From Clostridia bacterium (lineage in GTDB: Bacteria; Bacillota; DSM-16504; Desulfitibacterales; Desulfitibacteraceae): DNA of 5,842 bases. Below are positions 1 through 5,548 of this stretch, in pieces. Positions within the stretch are counted from its first letter, which is position 1. Every line of letters begins with the position of its first letter. Both the position numbers and the translations under genes were made by a program. Under the pieces are notes generated by a model. The model saw nothing but the letters and a program-made list of their open reading frames with translations, was not told the origin of the DNA and did not search any database. The stretch lies in NCBI GenBank assembly GCA_018333845.1, contig JAGXSK010000321.1, forward strand, positions 1-5,842. The letters are read 5' to 3'.

Positions 1-246
1 GTATTGGAAGTTATGCCCAAAACTAACAGGGTTGTAGTAGAAGGTGTAGGTATTGTTAAACGGCATACCAGACCTACAAAGAAGGTTTCAAAGGGTGGAA
101 TAATTGAACAAGAATCCGCCATCCATGCTTCAAATGTAATGTATTATTGCTCCAAATGTAAAAAACCAGTTCGAACTGGAGCTTTAATTGAGGGCGATAA
201 GAAGATAAGGATATGTAAAAAGTGTGGAGGCCCTGCTGATAAATAG
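1..246 (+). CDS. rplX: 50S ribosomal protein L24, 5' truncated, zinc-ribbon (C+) form
   Basis: L24 is an early assembly-initiating protein of the large subunit that binds the 5' region of 23S rRNA. The reading frame is open from base 1 (reads VLEVMPKTNRVVVEGV), so the N-terminal part, including most of the KOW motif, lies upstream of the window; about 20 residues appear missing compared with the usual ~100-105. The TTG at position 4 is an internal Leu codon, not the start. The visible part carries the typical GIVKRHTRPT segment and the GGIIEQE...IHASNVM segment. The C-terminal third has four cysteines (codons at 148, 157, 214 and 223) spaced C-X2-C-X18-C-X2-C, a likely zinc ribbon. Many bacteria, including Bacillus, have lost these cysteines. 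It is followed 28 bases later by rplE, the canonical spc order. Identity is very secure; zinc binding is inferred from the cysteines. Confidence 0.97.
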   Translation, partial: VLEVMPKTNRVVVEGVGIVKRHTRPTKKVSKGGIIEQESAIHASNVMYYCSKCKKPVRTGALIEGDKKIRICKKCGGPADK

Positions 247-274
247 AGTTGTCTTGGAAAGGAGGTAGGTTTTA

Positions 275-817
275 ATGGCCAGACTAAAAGAGTACTTTAA
301 AGAAAACGTTGTAGGCGTTTTAAAAGAGAAAATGGGCTATAAAAATGTAATGGAAATTCCTCGCTTGGAAAAAATCATTATTAACATGGGCATTGGAGAG
401 GCAACCCAGAATCCAAAAGCCCTTGACGGAGCTGTTCAGGATTTACAGGCAATATCTGGGCAAAAACCAATTATTACAAGAGCAAGAAAATCCATAGCTG
501 CCTTTAAGCTAAGAGAAGGCGTGCCTATCGGCTGCAAGGTTACTTTAAGAGGAAATAGGATGTATGAATTTATGGATAGACTAGTTAATGCCACGCTGCC
601 ACGTGTAAGGGATTTTAAAGGTGTTTCTTCAAAGGCATTTGATGGCAGAGGAAACTATACCTTAGGACTTAAGGAGCAAATAATTTTTCCTGAAATAGAT
701 TATGATAAAGTTGATAAAGTCAGAGGCATGAATATTGTTTTTGTTACCTCTGCTAAAACTGATGAAGAAGCTAGAGAACTTTTAAAGTTAATGGGTATGC
801 CATTTAAAGAACACTAA
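275..817 (+). CDS. rplE: 50S ribosomal protein L5
   Basis: L5 binds 5S rRNA and is part of the central protuberance of the large subunit, where it contacts the P-site tRNA and the small subunit through bridge B1b. The 180-residue product is the normal family length. The N-terminal segment LEKIIINMGIGEA (residues 31-43) is typical, and residues 57-73 (LQAISGQKPIITRARKS) fit the L5 family signature. The C-terminal part contains the FPEIDYDKV segment and a terminal LLKLMGMPF. The ATG is preceded by a near-perfect Shine-Dalgarno, AAAGGAGGT at 258-266, with 8 bases of spacing, which fixes the start. It lies between rplX and rpsN, as in the spc operon generally. In E. coli this start region is where S8 represses the operon; I see no obvious S8-site-like hairpin in the short leader here. 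Nothing is odd about the gene. Confidence 0.99.
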   Translation: MARLKEYFKENVVGVLKEKMGYKNVMEIPRLEKIIINMGIGEATQNPKALDGAVQDLQAISGQKPIITRARKSIAAFKLREGVPIGCKVTLRGNRMYEFMDRLVNATLPRVRDFKGVSSKAFDGRGNYTLGLKEQIIFPEIDYDKVDKVRGMNIVFVTSAKTDEEARELLKLMGMPFKEH

Positions 818-842
818 GGATAATGTTTAAGGAGGTAAATCA

Positions 843-1028
843 ATGGCAAAAAAATCCATGATTGCCAAACAAGCTAGAACGGCCAAGTATAAAGTAAGAG
901 CATACAATCGCTGCAAAATTTGTGGAAGACCTCGTGGATATATACGTAAGTTTGGTATGTGTCGGATATGTTTTAGAGAAAGAGCGTACAGGGGTGAAAT
1001 CCCCGGTGTAACGAAAGCTAGTTGGTAA
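843..1028 (+). CDS. rpsN: 30S ribosomal protein S14, type Z (zinc-binding, 61 residues)
   Basis: S14 sits in the head of the small subunit near the A-site side and is a late-assembling protein. At 61 residues this is the short zinc-binding form, not the ~100-residue cysteine-free form of E. coli. Four cysteines at residues 24, 27, 40 and 43 give C-X2-C-X12-C-X2-C, a complete zinc-ribbon set. The intervening GRPRGYIRKFGM and the C-terminal segment FRERAYRGEIPGVTKASW are diagnostic. The start is supported by AAGGAGGT at 829-836, 6 bases before the ATG. In Gram-positives that have both forms, the cysteine-free paralogue is typically elsewhere and induced under zinc starvation; none is visible here. 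The gene is intact. Confidence 0.99.
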   Translation: MAKKSMIAKQARTAKYKVRAYNRCKICGRPRGYIRKFGMCRICFRERAYRGEIPGVTKASW

Positions 1029-1055
1029 TGAGAGTACTAAAGGGGGTGCTGAAAC

Positions 1056-1454
1056 ATGGTAATGACTGATCCTATTGCTGACTATTTAACAAGGGTAAGA
1101 AATGCAAATAATGTCATGAAGGAAACAGTTGAAATTCCAGCTTCTAATGTAAAAAAGAGTTTGACTGAAATCCTTAAAAATGAAGGTTTCATCAAGGATT
1201 ATGAATATATTGAAGATGGAAAACAAGGGATCATAAGAATCTATTTGAAATATACACCAAATAGAGAAAAGGTTATTAGTGGTTTAAAAAGAATTAGCAA
1301 GCCAGGTCTTAGAGTATACGCAAAAAGAGACGAAATACCAAAGGTACTAGGCGGCTTGGGAATAGCAATCATATCCACTTCTAAAGGAATTATGACAGAC
1401 AAGGATGCAAGAAGGGAAATGGTTGGTGGAGAAGTTATTTGCTATATTTGGTAG
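1056..1454 (+). CDS. rpsH: 30S ribosomal protein S8
   Basis: S8 binds helix 21 of 16S rRNA in the central domain and is a primary assembly protein; in E. coli it is also the translational repressor of the spc operon. The product is 132 residues, the usual length. The N-terminus MVMTDPIADYLTRVRNANN matches the family, as does SGLKRISKPGLRVYAK around residues 75-90. The C-terminal IISTSKGIMTDKDAR (residues 105-119) followed by GGEV is the S8 signature region. A second in-frame ATG exists at 1062, but the Gram-positive family form begins MVMTDP and the Shine-Dalgarno AAAGGGGGTG at 1039-1048 leaves 7 bases to the ATG at 1056, so the first start is preferred. Whether S8 autoregulates this operon cannot be judged from the sequence. 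Confidence 0.99.
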   Translation: MVMTDPIADYLTRVRNANNVMKETVEIPASNVKKSLTEILKNEGFIKDYEYIEDGKQGIIRIYLKYTPNREKVISGLKRISKPGLRVYAKRDEIPKVLGGLGIAIISTSKGIMTDKDARREMVGGEVICYIW

Positions 1455-1476
1455 TTGCTAGAATGGAGGTGTTTAC

Positions 1477-2019
1477 ATGTCAAGGATAGGAAAAAAACCT
1501 GTAGATGTTCCATCTGGAGTTGAAGTAAAACTGGTTGATAATATAATCACAGTAAAGGGCCCTAAAGGTACTTTAGAAAGGGAACTTCATCCAGAGATAA
1601 ACGTAGCCATTGAAGGAAATTCTATCGTAGTAACAAGACTTAGTGACCAGAAAAAACATCGTGCACTTCATGGGCTTACCCGAGCCCTGGTGAATAACAT
1701 GGTGGAAGGTGTAACAAAGGGCTTTGAAAAAAAGCTGGAACTAGTAGGTGTTGGTTACAGGGCTAGCATGCAGGGCAGCAAACTAGTTCTTAATGTTGGA
1801 TACTCACATCCAGTGGAAATGGTTCCTGATACTGGTCTGAAAGTTGAGGTTGGTCCAAAACAAAACCTCATTATCATAAGCGGTTATGATAAAGAAGTTG
1901 TAGGACAGTTTGCAGCTAAAGTGAGGGCAGTAAGAGAGCCTGAACCATATAAGGGTAAGGGTATTAAGTACTCAGACGAAAAAATTCGCAGAAAAGCTGG
2001 TAAAGCTGGTGGTAAATAA
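1477..2019 (+). CDS. rplF: 50S ribosomal protein L6
   Basis: L6 binds 23S rRNA near the sarcin-ricin loop and the stalk base, close to where elongation factors act. The 180-residue product has the usual duplicated alpha/beta fold layout: the first repeat runs from about residue 1 to 80 (MSRIGKKPVDVPSGVEV, then VKGPKGTL) and the second from about 81 to 170. The strong signature PEPYKGKGIKYSDE lies at residues 155-168. The C-terminus is basic and ends in a short tandem KAG-KAG-GK, encoded by a perfect 9-base direct repeat (AAAGCTGGT at 1993-2001 and 2002-2010). The start is set by TGGAGGTG at 1464-1471, 5 bases before the ATG. The gene is followed by the largest intergenic gap in the window. 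Confidence 0.99.
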   Translation: MSRIGKKPVDVPSGVEVKLVDNIITVKGPKGTLERELHPEINVAIEGNSIVVTRLSDQKKHRALHGLTRALVNNMVEGVTKGFEKKLELVGVGYRASMQGSKLVLNVGYSHPVEMVPDTGLKVEVGPKQNLIIISGYDKEVVGQFAAKVRAVREPEPYKGKGIKYSDEKIRRKAGKAGGK

Positions 2020-2037
2020 ATTAGTGTCTAGTTTCTT

Positions 2038-2054
2038 TCACCCATTTTGGGTGA
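2038..2054 (+). promoter_or_regulatory. Hairpin in the rplF-rplR gap
   Basis: TCACCCA pairs with TGGGTGA around a TTT loop, giving an uninterrupted 7-bp stem with three bases in the loop. It stands 18 bases after the rplF stop codon and 6 bases before the rplR Shine-Dalgarno. It is not followed by a T-run (next bases are CGTGGGAAGG), so it does not look like an intrinsic terminator. A role as an mRNA processing, stability or translation-tuning element is inference only. Confidence 0.5.
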
Positions 2055-2060
2055 CGTGGG

Positions 2061-2070
2061 AAGGGAGTGA
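2061..2070 (+). promoter_or_regulatory. Ribosome binding site of rplR that decides its start
   Basis: AAGGGAGTGA closely resembles the ideal AAGGAGGTGA. It overlaps the upstream in-frame GTG at 2067, which therefore cannot be served by it, and it lies 5 bases before the GTG at 2076, an ideal distance. This argues that translation of rplR begins at 2076. Confidence 0.75.
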
Positions 2071-2075
2071 AATTT

Positions 2076-2444
2076 GTGTATAAAATATATGAGCGAAATG
2101 CTACTCGCAAAAAGAAGCACAGACGCTTGAGATTCCGATTGACTGGTACTAGTGAAAGGCCAAGACTTAATGTTTTTCGGAGCAATAGTCAGATATATGC
2201 CCAGATTATTGATGATACAGCAGGCAAGACAATGGTATCAGCATCAACACTGGAAAAGGACATTCAAGAAGAAATAAAAGGCTTAAATAAAAAGGAAGCT
2301 GCAAAGGTTGTCGGAAAACTTATTGCTAAAAGAGCTGCTGAAATGGGCATAAAACAGGTTGTATTTGATAGAGGAGGATATATCTACCACGGTAGAGTAG
2401 CGGCCCTGGCAGAGGGTGCGCGGGAAGGTGGATTGGAATTCTAA
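2076..2444 (+). CDS. rplR: 50S ribosomal protein L18
   Basis: L18 binds 5S rRNA together with L5 and helps anchor it in the central protuberance. I start it at the GTG at 2076, giving 122 residues (MYKIYERNATRKKKHRRL...), which is close to the usual Gram-positive length. The longer frame from GTG 2067 would add only MKF before it and has no room for a Shine-Dalgarno. Family features are the basic N-terminus with RNATRKKKHRRLR, GTSERPRLNVFRSN followed by IYAQIIDD, the SASTLEKD segment, and the C-terminal VVFDRGGYIYHGRVAALAEGAREGGLEF region, which is highly diagnostic. It sits between rplF and rpsE in canonical order. The non-ATG start and the hairpin upstream are the only unusual points; the gene is otherwise intact. 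Confidence 0.97.
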   Translation: MYKIYERNATRKKKHRRLRFRLTGTSERPRLNVFRSNSQIYAQIIDDTAGKTMVSASTLEKDIQEEIKGLNKKEAAKVVGKLIAKRAAEMGIKQVVFDRGGYIYHGRVAALAEGAREGGLEF

Positions 2445-2462
2445 CCATGAAGGAGGAAAATT

Positions 2463-2963
2463 ATGAATAGAATTGACCACAGGGAAATGGACATATCCGA
2501 AAAAGTGGTTAATATAAGCCGGGTTGCTAAAGTTGTTAAAGGTGGACGTCGTTTCAGCTTTAGTGCCTTAGTAGTAGTAGGTGACGGTAAAGGTCACGTT
2601 GGTGCTGGCCTGGGGAAAGCAGGAGAGGTTCCTGAAGCCATTAGAAAAGGTGTGGAAGATGCTAAGAAAAATATGATTAAGGTTCCAGTTGTTGGAACCA
2701 CAATACCCCATGAGGTTATTGGCACTTTTGGTGCAGGAAAGGTTCTGTTAAAACCAGCTTCAGTAGGTACTGGTGTAATTGCTGGTGGTTCTGTAAGAGC
2801 CGTTCTTGAATTGGCTGGCGTAAAGGACATTTTAACAAAGTCACTTGGCTCGGCAAATGCAAATAATATTGTATACGCTACCTTGGAGGGTCTAAAGTCC
2901 CTGAAAAAAGCAGAAGATGTAGCAAAACTGCGTGGCAAAACTGTTGAAGAATTGTTAGGGTAG
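2463..2963 (+). CDS. rpsE: 30S ribosomal protein S5
   Basis: S5 lies at the back of the small subunit near the mRNA entry channel and takes part in decoding fidelity and mRNA unwinding. The 166-residue product is of normal length. The N-terminal double-stranded-RNA-binding-like domain (about residues 13-76) contains VVKGGRRFSFSALVVVGDG followed by GHVGAGLGKAGEVPEAI. The VVKGGR loop (residues 24-29), where spectinomycin-resistance changes are known to fall in other bacteria, is intact and looks wild type. The C-terminal domain shows VLLKPASVGTGVIAGGSVRA and the SLGSANANNIVYATLEGL segment. The start has AAGGAGG at 2450-2456 with 6 bases of spacing. It lies between rplR and rpmD, as expected. 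Confidence 0.99.
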   Translation: MNRIDHREMDISEKVVNISRVAKVVKGGRRFSFSALVVVGDGKGHVGAGLGKAGEVPEAIRKGVEDAKKNMIKVPVVGTTIPHEVIGTFGAGKVLLKPASVGTGVIAGGSVRAVLELAGVKDILTKSLGSANANNIVYATLEGLKSLKKAEDVAKLRGKTVEELLG

Positions 2964-2975
2964 GAGGTATTTTTA

Positions 2976-3161
2976 GTGACAAAATTAAAAATTACCCTGG
3001 TCAAAAGTGTTATTGGATCTACAGTAAGACAAAAGAAAACTGTAGAATCATTAGGACTTGGCAAGATAAATAGTAGTGTAATCCAAGTAGATACTCCAGA
3101 TATTCGTGGTAAGGTAAAGAAGGTAGAACACCTTGTTTCTGTAGAAAAGATTGAAGCATAG
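2976..3161 (+). CDS. rpmD: 50S ribosomal protein L30
   Basis: L30 is a small large-subunit protein that contacts 23S rRNA; it is absent from some bacterial lineages, so its presence is informative. The 61-residue product is about the family's usual size (~60). It has the typical LKITLVKSVIGSTVRQKKT start, a central SLGLGKINSSV and the terminal DIRGKVKKVEHLVSVE. Translation begins at a GTG, supported by TAGGAGGTA at 2961-2969, whose first bases coincide with the rpsE stop codon region. The gap to rpsE is only 12 bases and the gap to rplO is 12 bases, so coupled translation across the three genes is likely. Confidence 0.98.
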   Translation: MTKLKITLVKSVIGSTVRQKKTVESLGLGKINSSVIQVDTPDIRGKVKKVEHLVSVEKIEA

Positions 3162-3173
3162 GGGGTGTAAAGG

Positions 3174-3614
3174 ATGAGAATTCATGACTTAAAGCCTGTT
3201 GAAGGGTCTAAAAAAACCAGAACTCGTAGAGGAAGAGGCGTAGGTTCAGGTTTGGGAAAAACCTCTGGCAGGGGACATGGAGGACAGAAGTCGCGTTCAG
3301 GTGGGGGAGTAAGACCTGGATTTGAAGGTGGCCAAATGCCTCTTATTAGAAGAATACCAAAAAGAGGATTTACAAATATATTTAAAAAGGATATTGCCAT
3401 TGTAAATCTTGAAGCTCTAAATATTTTTGATGAAGGTAATGTGGTTACTCCTGAATTAATGCTGGAAAAAGGTATTGTAAAAAAGAGCAGGGACGGTGTT
3501 AAAGTCCTTGGAACTGGAAAAATTTCAAAGGCACTTACAGTTAAAGCCCATGCTTTTAGCCAGACAGCTGAGGAAAAAATAAAAGCTGCTGGCGGAACTG
3601 TTGAGGTGGTATAA
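3174..3614 (+). CDS. rplO: 50S ribosomal protein L15
   Basis: L15 is a late-assembling large-subunit protein whose extended N-terminal arm threads into 23S rRNA. The product has 146 residues, the standard length. The first 55 residues are rich in Gly, Arg and Lys (for example RTRRGRGVGSGLGKTSGRGH), which is the rRNA-penetrating arm, and continue into FEGGQMPLIRRIPKRGF. The C-terminal globular part ends with the L15 signature, VKAHAFSQTAEEKIKAAGG. The Shine-Dalgarno GGGGGTG at 3161-3167 starts on the last base of the rpmD stop codon. The stop codon is followed immediately by the secY ATG, and the last coding bases carry the secY ribosome binding site. Confidence 0.99.
   Translation: MRIHDLKPVEGSKKTRTRRGRGVGSGLGKTSGRGHGGQKSRSGGGVRPGFEGGQMPLIRRIPKRGFTNIFKKDIAIVNLEALNIFDEGNVVTPELMLEKGIVKKSRDGVKVLGTGKISKALTVKAHAFSQTAEEKIKAAGGTVEVV
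3603..3610 (+). promoter_or_regulatory. secY ribosome binding site embedded in the rplO end
   Basis: GAGGTGGT lies inside the last codons of rplO, and the TAA stop (3612-3614) abuts the secY ATG (3615). This arrangement suggests that ribosomes finishing L15 re-initiate on secY, i.e. translational coupling (inference). Confidence 0.7.
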
Positions 3615-4877
3615 ATGTTAGAAACCTTACAAAGTGCATGGAAAGCAAAGGATATAAGAGCAAAAATCATATTTACCCTGATGATGTTTTTGGTGTTTAG
3701 ATTTGGAGCTCATATACCAGTTCCTGGAGTTGATGCCGCTGCTTTTAGAGAAATGCTGGCAGGCGGTACCATATTTGGCTTTCTTGATGTTATATCAGGT
3801 GGCGCATTAAGTAATGTAACGGTATTCGCAATGGGCATCATGCCTTATATTAATGCATCCATCATCATGCAGCTGCTAACTGTAGTGGTTCCTTATCTTG
3901 AAAGGTTGGCAAAGGAAGGTGAGGAAGGCAGAAAGAAAATTGTTCAATTCACCAGATATGGTACAGTAGTACTTGGGTTTATTCAAGCAGCAGGAATGTC
4001 TGTTTTTTTTGGAAGAAGTGCCATCCTTGAAGAAACAACTCTTGCAAGCTATGCTGTTGTTACCATATCGTTAACTGCAGGTACCGTATTCTTAATGTGG
4101 TTAGGTGAGTTAATAACCGAAAAAGGTATTGGAAACGGTATATCTTTGATAATATTTGCTGGTATTGTTTCTGGTATACCTGGAGGTATTGTAACACTTT
4201 ATAACTATGTATTAACAGGTGAAGCTGGTATTATTACAATTGTACTGTTCCTAATAATGGGTCTGCTAATAATATCAGGAATAGTATATATACATGAAGG
4301 TCAAAGAAGAATACCAGTTCAGTATGCAAAAAGAGTTGTTGGTAGAAAGGTATATGGAGGCCAAAGTACCCATATTCCTTTGAAGGTTAACCAGGCTGGT
4401 GTTATTCCAGTTATATTTGCAATGTCAATATTATTATTCCCATCAACAATTGCCCAGTGGTTTCCACAAAGTGGATTTGCCCAGTGGATATTAGGTGTAT
4501 TTAATTTTACATCAATACCATACATGATCATGTATGCCATGTTAATTATATTCTTTACCTACTTTTATACTGCAGTTACCTTTAATCCTCAGGATGTTGC
4601 AGATAATATGAAAAAGTATGGCGGGTTTATTCCTGGACTTCGTCCCGGAAGGCCTACTTCAGAATATATTGACAGGGTACTAAGTAGAATTACTTTAGCT
4701 GGTGCAATGTTCCTGGCATTCATAGCACTGATGCCCAACTTTATAATGGGGATTACAGGATTAAACATTGCCTTTGGTGGTACTGGATTACTAATCGTGG
4801 TGGGTGTTGCATTAGAAACCATGAAGCAGCTAGAATCCCAGCTGATGATGCGTCATTACCAAGGGTTTATGAAATAG
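3615..4877 (+). CDS. secY: Protein translocase subunit SecY
   Basis: SecY forms the protein-conducting channel of the SecYEG complex in the cytoplasmic membrane, working with SecA for export and with the ribosome/SRP for membrane protein insertion. The 420-residue product is close to the usual ~430 and shows ten hydrophobic segments, at roughly residues 16-34, 63-90 (plug plus TM2), 112-132, 143-163, 174-196, 204-226, 258-277, 300-322, 358-380 and 385-403. Recognisable motifs are FRFGAHIPVPGVD (28-40), the plug region SGGALSNVTVFAMGIMPYI (61-79), ITEKGIGNGIS (167-177), RRIPVQYAKR (231-240) and GLRPGRPTSEYI (341-352). Arg343 corresponds by alignment to the essential E. coli Arg357 of the C5 loop that engages SecA. 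The C-terminus QLESQLMMRHYQGFMK is of Gram-positive type. It abuts rplO with no gap and is 20 bases from adk. Confidence 0.99.
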   Translation: MLETLQSAWKAKDIRAKIIFTLMMFLVFRFGAHIPVPGVDAAAFREMLAGGTIFGFLDVISGGALSNVTVFAMGIMPYINASIIMQLLTVVVPYLERLAKEGEEGRKKIVQFTRYGTVVLGFIQAAGMSVFFGRSAILEETTLASYAVVTISLTAGTVFLMWLGELITEKGIGNGISLIIFAGIVSGIPGGIVTLYNYVLTGEAGIITIVLFLIMGLLIISGIVYIHEGQRRIPVQYAKRVVGRKVYGGQSTHIPLKVNQAGVIPVIFAMSILLFPSTIAQWFPQSGFAQWILGVFNFTSIPYMIMYAMLIIFFTYFYTAVTFNPQDVADNMKKYGGFIPGLRPGRPTSEYIDRVLSRITLAGAMFLAFIALMPNFIMGITGLNIAFGGTGLLIVVGVALETMKQLESQLMMRHYQGFMK

Positions 4878-4897
4878 CCACAGGGAGGTAAAAAGCC

Positions 4898-5548
4898 ATG
4901 AGAATTATTTTAATGGGTCCTCCAGGTGCTGGTAAAGGTACTCAAGGGGAACGTTTAGTGGAAGAGCTGCAAATTCCGCATATATCAACAGGTGATATGT
5001 TCAGACGGGCCATGTCAGAAGGTACCCAATTAGGGAAAAAAGCCAGGGAGTATATGGAAAAGGGTGAACTAGTGCCTGATGAAATTACCATTGGGATAGT
5101 CAAAGAAAGACTCCTTGCAGATGACTGTAAAACTGGGTTCATGTTAGATGGTTTTCCTAGAACTGTACCACAAGCTGATGCGTTAGATAAACTTCTTAAT
5201 GAAATTGATCAAAAACTAGATGCTGTTATATATATTAACGTACCTGAAGAAGATTTAATCACTAGAATGACTGGAAGAAGGGTCTGCAAGCATTGTGGTG
5301 CAACATATCATGCAGTATTTGCACCACCTAAAACAGCAGGTGCATGTGACAAGTGCCAGGGAGAAGTTTATCAACGAGACGATGATAAAATAGAAACTGT
5401 AGAGAACAGATTAAAGATTTACTTAAAAAACACACAACCGTTAATAGACTTCTATAGAGAAAAAGGTCTTTTAAAAGAGATTGACGGTAAACAAGACATG
5501 GAAATGGTTTTTAAGGATATAGAACAAAGCCTGGGGAGAAAGTGGTAA
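4898..5548 (+). CDS. adk: Adenylate kinase, zinc-containing long form
   Basis: Catalyses the reversible reaction ATP + AMP to 2 ADP in the cytoplasm, balancing adenine nucleotides. The 216-residue product is the long form. The P-loop GPPGAGKGT is at residues 7-15, the AMP-binding segment STGDMFR at 30-36, and DGFPRT at 84-89. The LID domain (about 126-163) carries four cysteines, C130, C133, C150 and C153, spaced C-X2-C-X16-C-X2-C; this is the structural zinc site of Gram-positive adenylate kinases, replaced by other residues in E. coli. After the LID come DDDKIETVENRL and the C-terminal helix. The Shine-Dalgarno AGGGAGGT at 4882-4889 leaves 8 bases to the ATG. The stop codon overlaps the start of map. 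The secY-adk-map order is common in Gram-positives. Confidence 0.99.
   Translation: MRIILMGPPGAGKGTQGERLVEELQIPHISTGDMFRRAMSEGTQLGKKAREYMEKGELVPDEITIGIVKERLLADDCKTGFMLDGFPRTVPQADALDKLLNEIDQKLDAVIYINVPEEDLITRMTGRRVCKHCGATYHAVFAPPKTAGACDKCQGEVYQRDDDKIETVENRLKIYLKNTQPLIDFYREKGLLKEIDGKQDMEMVFKDIEQSLGRKW
5533..5538 (+). promoter_or_regulatory. map ribosome binding site inside adk
   Basis: GGGGAG lies in the last codons of adk, 9 bases before the map ATG. With the TAATG stop-start overlap at 5546-5550, it supports coupled translation of adk and map. Confidence 0.6.

Noticed and set aside
247..274. S8-type autoregulatory site ahead of rplE, as known in E. coli
   Set aside because: The 28-base leader shows only a strong Shine-Dalgarno; I could not see a helix resembling the 16S rRNA S8 site.
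1993..2010. Perfect tandem 9-base repeat (AAAGCTGGT twice) at the end of rplF
   Set aside because: It simply encodes a Lys-Ala-Gly duplication in the variable basic tail of L6; only two units, with no sign of a mobile or regulatory repeat.
2038..2060. Hairpin after rplF as an intrinsic terminator
   Set aside because: The stem is followed by CGTGGGAAGG rather than a T-run, and it sits in the middle of a canonical operon.
2283..2480. Short - strand frame opposite the end of rplR
   Set aside because: It is fully covered by rplR and the rpsE start, with no recognisable product; a shadow frame.
2594..3064. Long open frame of 156 codons on the - strand opposite rpsE and rpmD
   Set aside because: It lies wholly antisense to two unmistakable ribosomal protein genes, its product is low in recognisable motifs and rich in Ser, Thr, Pro and Phe, as is typical of a reverse-strand shadow, and it has no supporting context.
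3182..3670. Long open frame of 162 codons on the - strand opposite rplO and the start of secY
   Set aside because: It mirrors the Gly/Arg-rich L15 arm as a Pro/Leu-rich sequence, an expected antisense artefact; no family resemblance is seen.
4669..4700. TTGACA at about 4669 inside secY as a possible -35 promoter element
   Set aside because: At the proper 17-base spacing the downstream hexamer (ACTTTA) is a poor match to TATAAT, and the TTGACA is explained by the conserved codons for Ile-Asp-Arg in SecY.
4319..4822. Two short - strand frames opposite secY
   Set aside because: Both are antisense to conserved SecY membrane segments and show no motifs of their own.
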